Assembly (NCBI GenBank): GCA_051884915.1 | Contig: JBJEWF010000070.1 | Location: 1-52,694 of the forward strand | Direction: 5' to 3' | DNA: 52,694 bases | Source: RUG572 sp051884915 | GTDB taxonomy: Bacteria > Verrucomicrobiota > Kiritimatiellia > RFP12 > UBA1067 | In this document: positions 7,113 through 14,778 of the stretch, in pieces | Position numbering within the stretch: the stretch's first letter is position 1 | Layout of the letters: each line of letters begins with the position of its first letter | Made by a program: the position numbers and the translations under genes | Notes under the pieces: model-generated | Seen by the model: only the letters and a program-made list of their open reading frames with translations | The model's database searches: none | Told to the model about the DNA's origin: nothing

Positions 7113-8510
7113 TCAGACGCGGAACAGAAATTCCTTCGAGTTGACGAGACACCAGGCCACGTCGCGCAGCAAATCGAAGGGGCGGACTTTCGCCTTCCGG
7201 CCGCCACCACGCTTCTGCCACAGGCCGACGATCAGCTGGCGTTCGCGCGGACTGGGTTCGCGCGCGAGCAGCCGCCAGTAGAGGTCGTCCACCCGCTTGG
7301 GGAACGGCAGCCGGTGGATGGGATTCACCGGACCGTCCTTGGGCGTGGGGGGCGCGACGATCGCGCCCAGCTGCCGGTGGAGCTTCCCCGAATTGAACAG
7401 GTAGAGGCGCTGCTTGGCCGTCACGTCGAGCCCGCGTTCGTCGAACAGCCCCGTATCCCGCGCCGGGCGGCCGAACAGCGACAGGAAGCCATTCGAGATG
7501 GACCCGTCTTCGACGCAGATTGTCGGCCGGTCCGGCGGCAGGAACGTGAACGGCTCCGGCGCCGGCGACTGGAGGTCGCGCCCGGACCCGCTCAGCGTGC
7601 AGATCGCGTCGTCCAGGACTTCCGCGTCGAGGCGACGGGCGGGGAAGCCGCCCGTGACCGAACCGCGCGCGTAGTCGTCCGACAGCACGACCGTTCTCAG
7701 CACCTCCTTCAGGTGGAAGCTTTCGGGGCCGGGGCGGCAGGGCGCGTCAGGCCCGAAAATCCAGGCGCAGACCGTTTTCCGGAACGCGGCGGCCGTCTCG
7801 GACCGATGCGCCACGAACAGGCTGTCGCACAGCTCGCCCCGGCGGTCGACCCCGTCCACGTAGACGATCTCCTCCTTCCATTCGCGCGTATCCTTGATCT
7901 TGAGGTTCGCAAAGGCCTGCGCAAGCCCGGCGCGCCGTTCGGCGGGAAGCCGGTCGGGCGGAATCGCCCAGAACGTCTGCGCGACCGCCTCCGCCCAGCC
8001 TTCCGGATTCCGCCGGTCGGTCGCGCGGAAGAAATTCACCTCGGCATCGCGGAAATCGCTCCCCTGCGACGTCAGCAGCGCACGCCCAAAAGCGTCCCAC
8101 GCCTCGTCCTTCTCGACAAACGCATGAATCCGGGCGTGGTAGACGTACACGGCGTTCGGCCACAGGTTGATGGGGAATTCGCTCTTCACGCGCAGCAGGT
8201 CGCAGAACCGCATCGTCCAATAGTCGGCAAAGGACTTCGAGCCGAGAAGGTCGTCGACAAGTTTTGCGCGCTTGTCCGGATCCGCCGAGAAGGCATAGGC
8301 CTGCGCCTCGTCCTTGGTCGGCAGCCGCCCCGCCAGATCGAGATACAGGCGCCGGACCATCACGGTGTCGGTCGCCGTGCCATCCGGCTTCTCCCACACG
8401 CGCGCGCGACCGGCCGAAGGCGCCTCCTTCCGGTCCGTCCCGGCGGCAAAAACCCCAAAGGGGCCGCAGGCGAAAGCCGCAGCCCCCCCAAGAAAGAATC
8501 GACGTGTCAT
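7113..8510 (-). CDS. DUF1549/DUF1553 domain protein with Tat-type signal
   Basis: 465-residue secreted protein. It begins MTRRFFLGGAAAFACGPFG, a twin-arginine signal (RRFFLG plus a hydrophobic stretch); another in-frame ATG at 8522 would add four residues. The DUF1549 part is recognisable in VRRLYLDLAGRLPTKDEAQAY and KRAKLVDDLLGSKSFADYW. The DUF1553 part follows as FHLKEVLRTVVLSDDYARG, RRLDAEVLDDAI and the C-terminal DLLRDVAWCLVNSKEFLF. Family members are often 700-1000 residues with an N-terminal cytochrome c (PSCyt1) domain. Here there is no CxxCH motif, so this is a short, haem-free version. It forms a two-gene unit with the DUF1501 gene downstream. Function is unknown in the family. Confidence 0.85.
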   Translation of the reverse strand: MTRRFFLGGAAAFACGPFGVFAAGTDRKEAPSAGRARVWEKPDGTATDTVMVRRLYLDLAGRLPTKDEAQAYAFSADPDKRAKLVDDLLGSKSFADYWTMRFCDLLRVKSEFPINLWPNAVYVYHARIHAFVEKDEAWDAFGRALLTSQGSDFRDAEVNFFRATDRRNPEGWAEAVAQTFWAIPPDRLPAERRAGLAQAFANLKIKDTREWKEEIVYVDGVDRRGELCDSLFVAHRSETAAAFRKTVCAWIFGPDAPCRPGPESFHLKEVLRTVVLSDDYARGSVTGGFPARRLDAEVLDDAICTLSGSGRDLQSPAPEPFTFLPPDRPTICVEDGSISNGFLSLFGRPARDTGLFDERGLDVTAKQRLYLFNSGKLHRQLGAIVAPPTPKDGPVNPIHRLPFPKRVDDLYWRLLAREPSPRERQLIVGLWQKRGGGRKAKVRPFDLLRDVAWCLVNSKEFLFRV

Positions 8511-8562
8511 GTTCGCATCCATAGTCTGGAGTATGCGGCGGGCGGTCCGGATTCCACGCGCG

Positions 8563-8597
8563 AAAAGAAGAAACGGCGTCCCGCAACGAGACGCCGC
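8563..8597 (-). terminator. Intrinsic terminator after the 119-residue periplasmic protein gene
   Basis: On the minus strand CGGCGTC (8596-8590) pairs with GACGCCG (8580-8574) around a 9-nt loop. It is followed by a T-rich run, TTTCTTCTTTT, at 8573-8563. It lies 10 nt after the stop of the small gene at 8607 and before the DUF1549 gene. Confidence 0.75.
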
Positions 8598-8606
8598 CGG
8601 ATTCTG

Positions 8607-8966
8607 TCACTTGGCTTCGCCAGCCGGTGCCTTGTCCTTGGGGGCGGCGGCGGGGCGACGGGCGCCCCGGGCGCCCGGACCGCCGTGGCGGCGCGGCGAG
8701 CGGCCTTCCCGGTAGGCCTTTTCGATCTGCCCGGCCACTTCCTTCGCCTTCGCCTCGTCCAGGCCCGCGCCTTTGAGAATCTCGACGATCTTCTGCTGCG
8801 TCGCCTCGCGGCGGGCCTTCATTTCGGCCTGGAACCTCTCGCGCTGCGCCTTGCGCTGTTCCTGCGTCACTTTCGGGCGGTCGGCCTCTTCCGGCTTCGC
8901 GGCGGCTTCCTGCGAAAACGCGCACAAGGACCCGACCAGGCAAAGGGCTGTCATCAACTTCTTCAT
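8607..8966 (-). CDS. Small secreted basic protein, Spy/CpxP-like in character
   Basis: 119 residues. A Sec signal peptide is clear: MKKLMTALCLVGSLCAFSQE, with likely cleavage near AAAKP. The mature part is a charged helix (KVTQEQRKAQRERFQAEMKARREATQQKIVEIL), then a second helix, then a disordered Gly/Arg/Pro/Ala tail. Helical, Gln/Arg-rich periplasmic proteins of this size resemble Spy/CpxP or heavy-metal resistance chaperones, but the diagnostic LTxxQ motif is only approximate (VTQEQ), so this is a resemblance, not an assignment. It has its own Shine-Dalgarno (TGGAG) and is followed by an intrinsic terminator, so it seems to be a single-gene unit. Real coding is likely because of the signal peptide and RBS. 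Confidence 0.7.
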   Translation of the reverse strand: MKKLMTALCLVGSLCAFSQEAAAKPEEADRPKVTQEQRKAQRERFQAEMKARREATQQKIVEILKGAGLDEAKAKEVAGQIEKAYREGRSPRRHGGPGARGARRPAAAPKDKAPAGEAK

Positions 8967-9124
8967 TTCATCTCCATTTCTTTGGGGTTCGTGGGACAAA
9001 CGAACGTGCACGGTTCGCCGTCCCCATTGACAGGTATGCGCGCGAACGGCGTTTTCTACAGGAAGGACGAAATTTTGCCGGAAATTCCGCCGCGCACGCC
9101 CATGGACCGGAGCGGGAGACGCGC

Positions 9125-9883
9125 TCAGACGGCGCGCGTCTTGACGCGCGGGAAAGGCGTCTGGTTGTAGACGCGGGAGAACGGCGGGATGGAATCCATC
9201 AGCCAGACGTTGCCGCCGATCTCGGAATCGTGGCCAATCGTCGTGTCGCCGCCCAAGATGGTGGCCCCCGCGTAGATGACGACATTGTCCTCCACGTTGG
9301 GATGGCGCTTGTGCCCCTTCATCAGAATGCCCGTGCGCTCGTCCTTCGGGAACGACAGGGCGCCCAGCGTCACGCCCTGGTAGAGCTTGACGTTCTTGCC
9401 GATGACCGTCGTCTCGCCGATCACGACGCCCGTGCCGTGGTCGATGAAGAAACGCTCGCCGATCGTCGCGCCCGGATGGATGTCGATTCCCGTCTTCGAG
9501 TGGGCGAGTTCGCTCATGATGCGGGGAATGATGGGGACCTTCAGGGCGTAGAGCACGTGGGCGAGACGGTGGACGGTAATGGCAAAGAGCCCGGGATAGG
9601 CCATGACGACCTCCATGCGGCTGGTCGCGGCCGGGTCGCCTTCGTACGCCGCCGTGACGTCCGTGTCGATCAGGCGCGCGACCTCGGGAAGCCGCGCGGC
9701 GAACTGGCTGGCCACGGTCCTGGCGTCGACGCCCTGCATCAGAAGCGCGATTTCCTTCGCCAGGTCGCGGACGATCGCCTCCGCATCCGCCGTCTCGCCG
9801 CCGTTCAGACCTCCGTAGAGGCACGGATGCAGCACGGCGAAGCAACGCTTGACGATGACGGCAACTCGCTGGGGCAGGGTCAT
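9125..9883 (-). CDS. cysE: Serine O-acetyltransferase
   Basis: 252-residue left-handed beta-helix acetyltransferase that makes O-acetylserine for cysteine synthesis from serine and acetyl-CoA. The signature hexapeptide run is intact (SKTGIDIHPGATIGERFFIDHGTGVVIGET), followed by VKLYQGVTLGALSFP and HKRHPNVEDNVVIYAGATILGG. The N-terminal helical domain (DTDVTAAYEGDPAATS and the MAYPGLFAITVHRLAH segment) matches the long EpsC/SAT-type enzymes. The start at 9883 has a strong SD (AGAGGAG); the further ATG at 9919 has none. A hairpin (9910-9937) sits in its leader. No cysK lies nearby. Confidence 0.93.
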   Translation of the reverse strand: MTLPQRVAVIVKRCFAVLHPCLYGGLNGGETADAEAIVRDLAKEIALLMQGVDARTVASQFAARLPEVARLIDTDVTAAYEGDPAATSRMEVVMAYPGLFAITVHRLAHVLYALKVPIIPRIMSELAHSKTGIDIHPGATIGERFFIDHGTGVVIGETTVIGKNVKLYQGVTLGALSFPKDERTGILMKGHKRHPNVEDNVVIYAGATILGGDTTIGHDSEIGGNVWLMDSIPPFSRVYNQTPFPRVKTRAV

Positions 9884-9909
9884 TTTCTCCTCTTCTTTCC
9901 GATAGAAGG

Positions 9910-9937
9910 ACGGGCGCATCCTTGCGGAGGCGCCCGT
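9910..9937 (-). promoter_or_regulatory. Hairpin in the cysE leader
   Basis: ACGGGCGC (minus strand, 9937-9930) pairs with GCGCCCGT (9917-9910) around a 12-nt loop, ending 26 nt before the cysE ATG. It has no U tract. It could protect the rplQ transcript end or regulate cysE. Confidence 0.4.
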
Positions 9938-9964
9938 TCTCGTCGCTGATGCTGTCTCGGGGAT

Positions 9965-9984
9965 GGCGCGGCGCGCGCCGCGCC
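9965..9984. terminator. Perfect 20-nt GC palindrome after rplQ
   Basis: GGCGCGGCGC followed by its exact complement GCGCCGCGCC lies 23 nt after the rplQ stop. Such a stem would be very stable. There is no U run after it, so it may end transcription with Rho or protect the 3' end of the ribosomal operon mRNA. Confidence 0.5.
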
Positions 9985-10006
9985 GCCCATCACCGGCAGA
10001 TCATGT

Positions 10007-10438
10007 TCACTTCGCCTCCGCGGCGTCGGCCTTCGCGGCGGGCGCGGCTTCCGGAGCGGCGTCGGCCGTGTCGGCCACTTCCGGAACGGACACCCACTGG
10101 AGGATGCAGATTTCGGCGGCATCGCCCTTGCGCTTGCCGAGCTTGAAGATGCGGGTGTAGCCGCCGGGACGGCCTTCCATCGCCGGGACGATCTTGTCGA
10201 ACAGCTTCTGCACGGCCTTGGGCTGCTGCAGGCGGGATGCCGCCAGACGGCGCGCCGCCAGCGTGCCCTTGCGCGCAAGCGTGACGATCTTTTCCGCGTC
10301 CTTGCGGGCCTGCTTGGCCTTCGGGAGCGTGGTCTTAATCGATTCGGCGAGGATCAGGTTCGTCACAAGGCTCTTCATGAGGGCCTTGCGGTGTTCCGTC
10401 GAACGCCCGAATTTTTTCATTACTCTCTGATGACGCAT
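10007..10438 (-). CDS. rplQ: 50S ribosomal protein L17
   Basis: 143 residues. The start MRHQRVMKKFGRSTEHRKALMKSLV is a textbook L17 N-terminus, with RPGGYTRIFKLGKRKGDAAE in the C-terminal half. An Ala/Glu-rich tail of about 25 residues (ADTADAAPEAAPAAKADAAEAK) extends beyond the usual end near 120. It follows rpoA by 18 nt as last gene of the alpha operon, the common bacterial order. Confidence 0.97.
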   Translation of the reverse strand: MRHQRVMKKFGRSTEHRKALMKSLVTNLILAESIKTTLPKAKQARKDAEKIVTLARKGTLAARRLAASRLQQPKAVQKLFDKIVPAMEGRPGGYTRIFKLGKRKGDAAEICILQWVSVPEVADTADAAPEAAPAAKADAAEAK

Positions 10439-10456
10439 GACAAATGACTCCTGGAA

Positions 10457-11452
10457 TTATTTCTTCGTTTCGAGCAGATCGGCGTCGAACTTGTATCCAA
10501 GGCAGAGACCGAGATCTTTCAGCTTGTCCTTGATTTCGTTCAGCGACTTCTTGCCGAAGTTGCGGTACTTGAGCATGTCCGCCTCCGTCTTCAGCGCCAG
10601 TTCGCCGACCGTGGTGATGCTGGCGTTGTTCAGGCAGTTCGCGGCGCGAACCGAAAGCTCGATTTCGTTGACGGACATGTTCAACAACTTGCGCAGACGC
10701 TCGCGCTCGTCGGCGCCCTTCTTCTCCGCGTCGTCGAATTCGAGCGATTCCTCGTTCGAGTAGTCGACGAACACGTCGAGGTGGCGGCGGAGAACGGCGG
10801 CGGCCGTCTTCAAGGCGTCATCCGGCGTCGTACGGCCATCGGTCCAGACGTCGAGAACAAGCTTCTCGTAGTCCGTACGCTGGCCCACGCGCGTGTTTTC
10901 CACGAGGAAGTTGACGCGCGTCACGGGCGAGAAGATCGAATCGATCGCGATTCGGCCAATCTCCTGATCCGGCGACTTGTTGCCCTCGGCCAGACAGAAG
11001 CCACGGCCGGTGCGGAGCTCGCACTCCATGTCCAGGACCGCGCCCGCTTCGAGCGTGGCGATTTCCTGGGCCGGATTCAGGACCTCAACGGAGTTCTCGG
11101 CGGCGAAATCGCCGGCCACGACCGTGCAGGGGCCCGTCATCTTCAGGTGGATGCTGGTGTTCTCGCGCGTGAACGTCTTGAGAAGCACGCGCTTCAAGTT
11201 GAGGATAATGTCCGTAACGTCCTCTGCGACGCCCGGAATCGTGGAGAACTCGTGGTTCACGCCCGCGATCTTGATCGAGCAAATCGCACATCCCTCGATG
11301 GACGAGAGCAGAACGCGGCGGAGCGAGTTCCCGATCGTGCGCGCATAGCCGATTTCAAACGGCTCCGCGACAAAACGGGCGTACGTCCCCTTGCTGTTCT
11401 CGTCCTTCTGGACGGACTTCGGCATTTCAAAACGACTCAAACGGATCGGCAT
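10457..11452 (-). CDS. rpoA: DNA-directed RNA polymerase subunit alpha
   Basis: 331 residues from the ATG at 11452, which has AGAGGT a few bases upstream; the open frame reaches back to an unsupported ATG at 11509 overlapping rpsD. The N-terminal dimerisation domain is clear (FEIGYARTIGNSLRRVLLSSIEGCAI, VLLKTFTRENT, VNFLVENTRVGQRTDYEKLVLDVWTDG). The C-terminal DNA-binding domain follows the linker (LNMSVNEIELSVRAANCLNNASITTVGEL ... RNFGKKSLNEIKDKL). An intact alpha-CTD means UP elements and activator contacts are possible in this organism. Confidence 0.97.
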   Translation of the reverse strand: MPIRLSRFEMPKSVQKDENSKGTYARFVAEPFEIGYARTIGNSLRRVLLSSIEGCAICSIKIAGVNHEFSTIPGVAEDVTDIILNLKRVLLKTFTRENTSIHLKMTGPCTVVAGDFAAENSVEVLNPAQEIATLEAGAVLDMECELRTGRGFCLAEGNKSPDQEIGRIAIDSIFSPVTRVNFLVENTRVGQRTDYEKLVLDVWTDGRTTPDDALKTAAAVLRRHLDVFVDYSNEESLEFDDAEKKGADERERLRKLLNMSVNEIELSVRAANCLNNASITTVGELALKTEADMLKYRNFGKKSLNEIKDKLKDLGLCLGYKFDADLLETKK

Positions 11453-11508
11453 TGAAACCTCTGCTTTGAGGTGAATGAGACTGCAAACGGGCCTTTCGCC
11501 CGACGACA

Positions 11509-12120
11509 TTAACGCGAGTAGAGTTCGACGATCGCCTGAACATCGATGTTCTCGGGGATCTCTTCACGCGTCGGCAGGCTCGTAACCGATCCAGTCATCG
11601 ACGTCTTGTCGAACTGCATCCAGGCGACGGAAACCTTGCTGTGCTCAAGACACTGGGTCACGGCACTCATCTTCTGCGTCTTTTCGGTCAGGCCAATCGT
11701 CTCGCCGACACGGACAATGTACGACGGGATGTTGCAGATCTTGCCGTTCACCGTGACATGGCGGTGCGAAACCAGCTGGCGGGCGGCGGAACGCGTCGGC
11801 GCGATGCCCATGCGGAAAACCACGTTGTCCAGACGCGTCTCGCAGAGACGGAGGAGGTTTTCGCCGGTGATGCCCTGCTGGGCCTTCGCGCGCTCGAAGA
11901 AGAGGCGGAACTGCTTCTCCATCATGCCGTAGATGTAGCGCGCCTTCTGCTTCTCGCGAAGCTGTTCGCCGTATTCGGAAAGCTTGCGGACGCGCTTGGC
12001 GCCGTGCTGGCCCGGACGGTTGGGGCGACGCTCGAGGATCTTGCCCATGCTGGCGTTGGCGAAAATCGCTTCGCCAAAACGACGGCAGACTTTAGAACGG
12101 GAACCTGTAAAACGTGCCAT
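11509..12120 (-). CDS. rpsD: 30S ribosomal protein S4
   Basis: 203 residues: MARFTGSRSKVCRRFGEAIF, RPGQHGAKRVRKLSEYGEQLREKQKARYIYGMMEKQF, then the S4 RNA-binding fold (RLDNVVFRMGIAPTRSAARQLVSHRHVTVNGK). The zinc-type N-terminal cysteines are absent (Cys-minus form). It starts 2 nt after the rpsK stop and lies between rpsK and rpoA, as in many bacteria. Confidence 0.97.
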   Translation of the reverse strand: MARFTGSRSKVCRRFGEAIFANASMGKILERRPNRPGQHGAKRVRKLSEYGEQLREKQKARYIYGMMEKQFRLFFERAKAQQGITGENLLRLCETRLDNVVFRMGIAPTRSAARQLVSHRHVTVNGKICNIPSYIVRVGETIGLTEKTQKMSAVTQCLEHSKVSVAWMQFDKTSMTGSVTSLPTREEIPENIDVQAIVELYSR

Positions 12121-12122
12121 GA

Positions 12123-12575
12123 TTAGACTCTCCTGCGCTTGCGGGGACGGCAGCCATTGTGGGGAATCGGCGTGCAGTCCGTAATCATCGTAACCTTGAT
12201 ACCCGCCGCCTGAATGGCGCGGACCGCGGATTCACGGCCCTGGCCGGCACCCTGCACGCGGACTTCGCACTCGTGCATGCCCTTGGCGAAAGCGGTGCGG
12301 GCGGCATCCTGCGCCACCATCGTGGCCGCAAACGCCGTGGACTTGCGGGACCCCTTGAAACCGGCCTTGCCGGCCGAACTCCAGGCGATCACGCCACCGC
12401 GCGCGTCGGCGATCGACACCTGCGTGTTGTTGAACGTGGAACGGATGAACGCGATGCCGGGCGGAATCGACTTGCCGACACGGGCCTTCTTGGCCACCAC
12501 TTCGCCCTCTGCCGCGTGTGCGCCCGCCTCGGCCGGAGCCTGCGCCGCTTCAACGGTTTTGTTTTCTTCGCTCAT
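12123..12575 (-). CDS. rpsK: 30S ribosomal protein S11
   Basis: 150 residues. The first 30 or so form an acidic, Ala-rich extension (MSEENKTVEAAQAPAEAGAH) longer than usual. The body is canonical: GIAFIRSTFNNTQVSIADARGGVIAWSSAG, KGSRKSTAFAATMVAQDAA, and the end ITDCTPIPHNGCRPRKRRRV. It starts 17 nt after rpsM. Confidence 0.97.
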   Translation of the reverse strand: MSEENKTVEAAQAPAEAGAHAAEGEVVAKKARVGKSIPPGIAFIRSTFNNTQVSIADARGGVIAWSSAGKAGFKGSRKSTAFAATMVAQDAARTAFAKGMHECEVRVQGAGQGRESAVRAIQAAGIKVTMITDCTPIPHNGCRPRKRRRV

Positions 12576-12592
12576 TGCTTACTGTCCTCAAA

Positions 12593-12982
12593 TTACTTCT
12601 TGGCAGGAGCAGCGGCGCGAACCATCGCGGAAGACGCCTTGCGATTGCCCTTGCGGGTCTTCGCGTTCGTCTTCGTGCGCTGACCGCGGCACGGCAGACC
12701 CTTCTTGTGACGGAGACCACGATACGAACCAATCGTGATCAGACGGCGGATGTTCTGCGAAACCTCGCGGCGCAGATCACCCTCGACCCGGAAATGGTCC
12801 TGAATGTACGTGGTAATCGCATGGATCTCGTCCTGCGACAGATCGTCGGCCTTCTTGCTCGGCTCGACATGACACGCCGCAAGCACGTCATCCGCGCGCT
12901 TCGGCCCGATTCCATGGATATACCGGAGAGCATAGCGAGCATGCTTCTTGCCCGGAATATCCACACCCATCAATCTCGGCAT
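12593..12982 (-). CDS. rpsM: 30S ribosomal protein S13
   Basis: 129 residues: MPRLMGVDIPGKKHARYALRYIHGIG at the N-terminus, SYRGLRHKKGLPCRGQRTKTNARTRKG-type block near the end (here RTKTNAKTRKGNRK). The helix-two-turn-helix and basic tail are complete. It follows rpmJ by 21 nt. Confidence 0.97.
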   Translation of the reverse strand: MPRLMGVDIPGKKHARYALRYIHGIGPKRADDVLAACHVEPSKKADDLSQDEIHAITTYIQDHFRVEGDLRREVSQNIRRLITIGSYRGLRHKKGLPCRGQRTKTNAKTRKGNRKASSAMVRAAAPAKK

Positions 12983-13003
12983 GGTTGTTGTTTCCTTATT
13001 AGT

Positions 13004-13117
13004 TTAGCCCTGACGCTGCTTATGGCGCGGGTTGGTGCAGATCACGCGCACCACACCCTTGCGGCGAATAATGCGGCAGTTCTCGCAAATGCGACGAACG
13101 GAACTACGTACTTTCAT
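13004..13117 (-). CDS. rpmJ: 50S ribosomal protein L36
   Basis: 37 residues, MKVRSSVRRICENCRIIRRK then GVVRVICTNPRHKQRQG. This is the standard L36 with the zinc ligands Cys11, Cys14, Cys27 and His32. It is the first gene of the alpha-operon cluster (rpmJ-rpsM-rpsK-rpsD-rpoA-rplQ), read from the minus strand. secY and infA, often next to it, are not here; infA is at 29375-29620. Confidence 0.96.
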   Translation of the reverse strand: MKVRSSVRRICENCRIIRRKGVVRVICTNPRHKQRQG

Positions 13118-13152
13118 TGTTTTACTCTTCTTTCGTGGTCGAACAATTTGCT

Positions 13153-13181
13153 ATTTTCTCAAAAAACAGCCAGGTTGGCAA
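13153..13181 (-). promoter_or_regulatory. Candidate promoter of the ribosomal alpha operon
   Basis: Minus strand: TTGCCA (13181-13176), 17-nt spacer, GAAAAT (13158-13153), with TGA directly before the -10. This leaves a 35-nt leader to rpmJ. The -10 matches consensus at four of six positions, and the region is AT-rich. A purely sequence-based guess. Confidence 0.4.
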
Positions 13182-13248
13182 GTGGGAAAATGATAAAAAA
13201 ACAGAAAGCGAAAACTGAAAAGTGGAAAGTTGGCGAACGCCGGAAATC

Positions 13249-14738
13249 TTATCGGACAGTCCGGCGCAATTCGTCGACCGTCCGGCAGATTTTCACGACC
13301 GGCCAGAGGCGCTTCCAGCGCGGCTGATCCACCCAGTAGGCGATCAATTCCTTCATGCGCCCCAACACGGGCCTGTCCCCGTTCAGTTCGGAACACGAAA
13401 TGTCGATGTAGCGCGCGAGCCGCGCGCCGATATCGTCGCGTCGCCCCAGATCGCGGATGAAGGATCGTCCCACCATGACACCCCCGACATGGGGACAGTC
13501 CCTCAGCATCCGTCCCAACGCCGTCGGGGGACAGACCCCACTCGCCCCCCCGACATGGGGACAGTCCCCGGCATCCGTCCCGACGCCGGCGGGGGACAGA
13601 CCCCGTCCGGCCTCCCGACATGGGGACAGTCCCCCGGCATCCGTCCCGACGCCGGCGGGGGACAGNNNNNNNNNNNNNNNNNNNNNNNNNNNNNNNNNNN
13701 NNNNNNNNNNNNNNNNNNNNNNNNNNNNNNNNNNNNNNNNNNNNNNNNNNNNNNNNNNNNNNNNNCCTCCCGACATGGGGACAGTCCCCCGGCATCCGTC
13801 CCGACGCCGGCGGGGGACAGTCCCCGTCCGGCCTCCCGACATGGGGACAGTCCCCCGGCATCCGTCCCGACGCCAGCGGGGGACAGACCCCGTCCGGCCT
13901 CCCGACATGGGGACAGTCCCCCGGCATCCGTCCCGGCGCCGGCGGGGGACAGACCCCATCCGGCCTCCCCCGACATGGGGACAGTCCCCCGGCATCCGTC
14001 CGGCCTCCCGGCATGGGGACAGGCCCCGGCCGACCCGATATGGGGACAGGCCCCGGCCGGCCACCGGAGACAGGCTCCGTCCCGCACCGTGGCGTCGCCA
14101 TTGTAGAGAACGGGATTGGCGGACAGGGACGCCGCCTGCACAAAGCGTTCGAGCAACGGCGCGCCTCCGTACATCTGCCGTGCCGTCCGCGCGTGAATCG
14201 TGAGCGCGGCCAGCGGATAGCGGTTGATCATCGGCAGCAGGTTCGCGAGGTCGTCTTCCCTGTCCAGCCCGAGGCGGACTTTCAGCGAGAATCTGCCCGG
14301 TCCCATCTCGGCGCATCCCGCCTCAAGCAGGGCCTCCAGGACGTCGGGCGTGCGCAGAAGCCCCGCGCCGCGCCCCCGGCGGCGAATCATCGGGAACGGG
14401 CAGCCCGCGTTCAGGTCCGCCCGTTCGAAGCCGCGATCCTTGAATCCTTTCAGCAGTTCCCGCATTTCGGCGGGATGACGGGAAATCACCTGAGGCACGA
14501 GCGCCATGCGGGACTCCCGCGCGGCGGGGAACGGCCGCAGATCCGCGAGCAGGCGGTCGTTTACGCGAATGCCCGGATTCGCCGGAATGAACGGCGCGAA
14601 CGCGCCGTCGAAACCCGCTTCGCGAATCGGTTCCGCGAACGCGTCGCGAAAGGCGCGGACCGTCACGCCCCGCAGAGGGGCCAGCCACAGACCCGACGCC
14701 ACGCGCCCGCCATTCCGCTCTTGTCCGTTCCGAACCAT
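13249..14738 (-). CDS. dus: tRNA-dihydrouridine synthase split by a minisatellite and a scaffold gap
   Basis: FMN enzyme reducing uridines in tRNA. The 5' part (14738 to about 14085) encodes about 220 residues with Dus hallmarks: SGLWLAPLRGVT, LVPQVISRHPAEM, DLNAGCPFPMIRRRGRGAGLL with the catalytic Cys, SLKVRLG, LTIHARTARQMYGG and NPVLYNGD. The 3' part (about 13478-13249) resumes at GGVMVGRSFIRDLGRRDDIG, the phosphate-binding MIGR-like strand, and runs to a TAA. Between them about 20 expected residues are replaced by the 66-bp repeat array with a 100-N gap. Unit length is a multiple of three, but units of 65 and 68 bp also occur and the gap size is unknown. Whether one frame runs through cannot be judged; it could be a tolerated in-frame insert or a broken gene. 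The two halves are in different frames as written. Confidence 0.75.
13485..14060. repeat. 66-bp minisatellite built on GGGGACAGTCCCC palindromes
   Basis: Near-identical units start with CGACATGGGGACAGTCCC at 13485, 13551, 13616, (gap), 13771, 13837, 13903 and 13971, with spacings of 66, 65, 66, 66 and 68 bp. Shorter decayed copies follow at about 14009 and 14035. Each full unit carries two palindromic cores, GGGGACAGTCCCC and the variant GGGGACAGACCCC, separated by a GC-rich linker. No stop codon occurs in any of the six frames of the repeat. The array sits inside dus. Identical linkers rule out CRISPR spacers. Confidence 0.93.
13666..13765. other. Scaffold gap (100 N)
   Basis: Exactly 100 Ns, the conventional placeholder for a gap of unknown size, inside the repeat array. 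The true number of repeat units is therefore unknown. Confidence 0.99.
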
Positions 14739-14778
14739 CCGCCACCGCGCACGCGCTGCCCGCGTCCGCCCTTTCCGT

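Noticed and set aside
11452..11509. Longer RpoA starting at 11509
   Set aside because: The extra 19 residues overlap the rpsD stop and have no SD, while AGAGGT precedes the ATG at 11452 with the usual alpha-subunit N-terminus.
13485..14060. CRISPR array
   Set aside because: The linkers between palindromes are nearly identical to each other, so there are no spacers; it is a tandem repeat.
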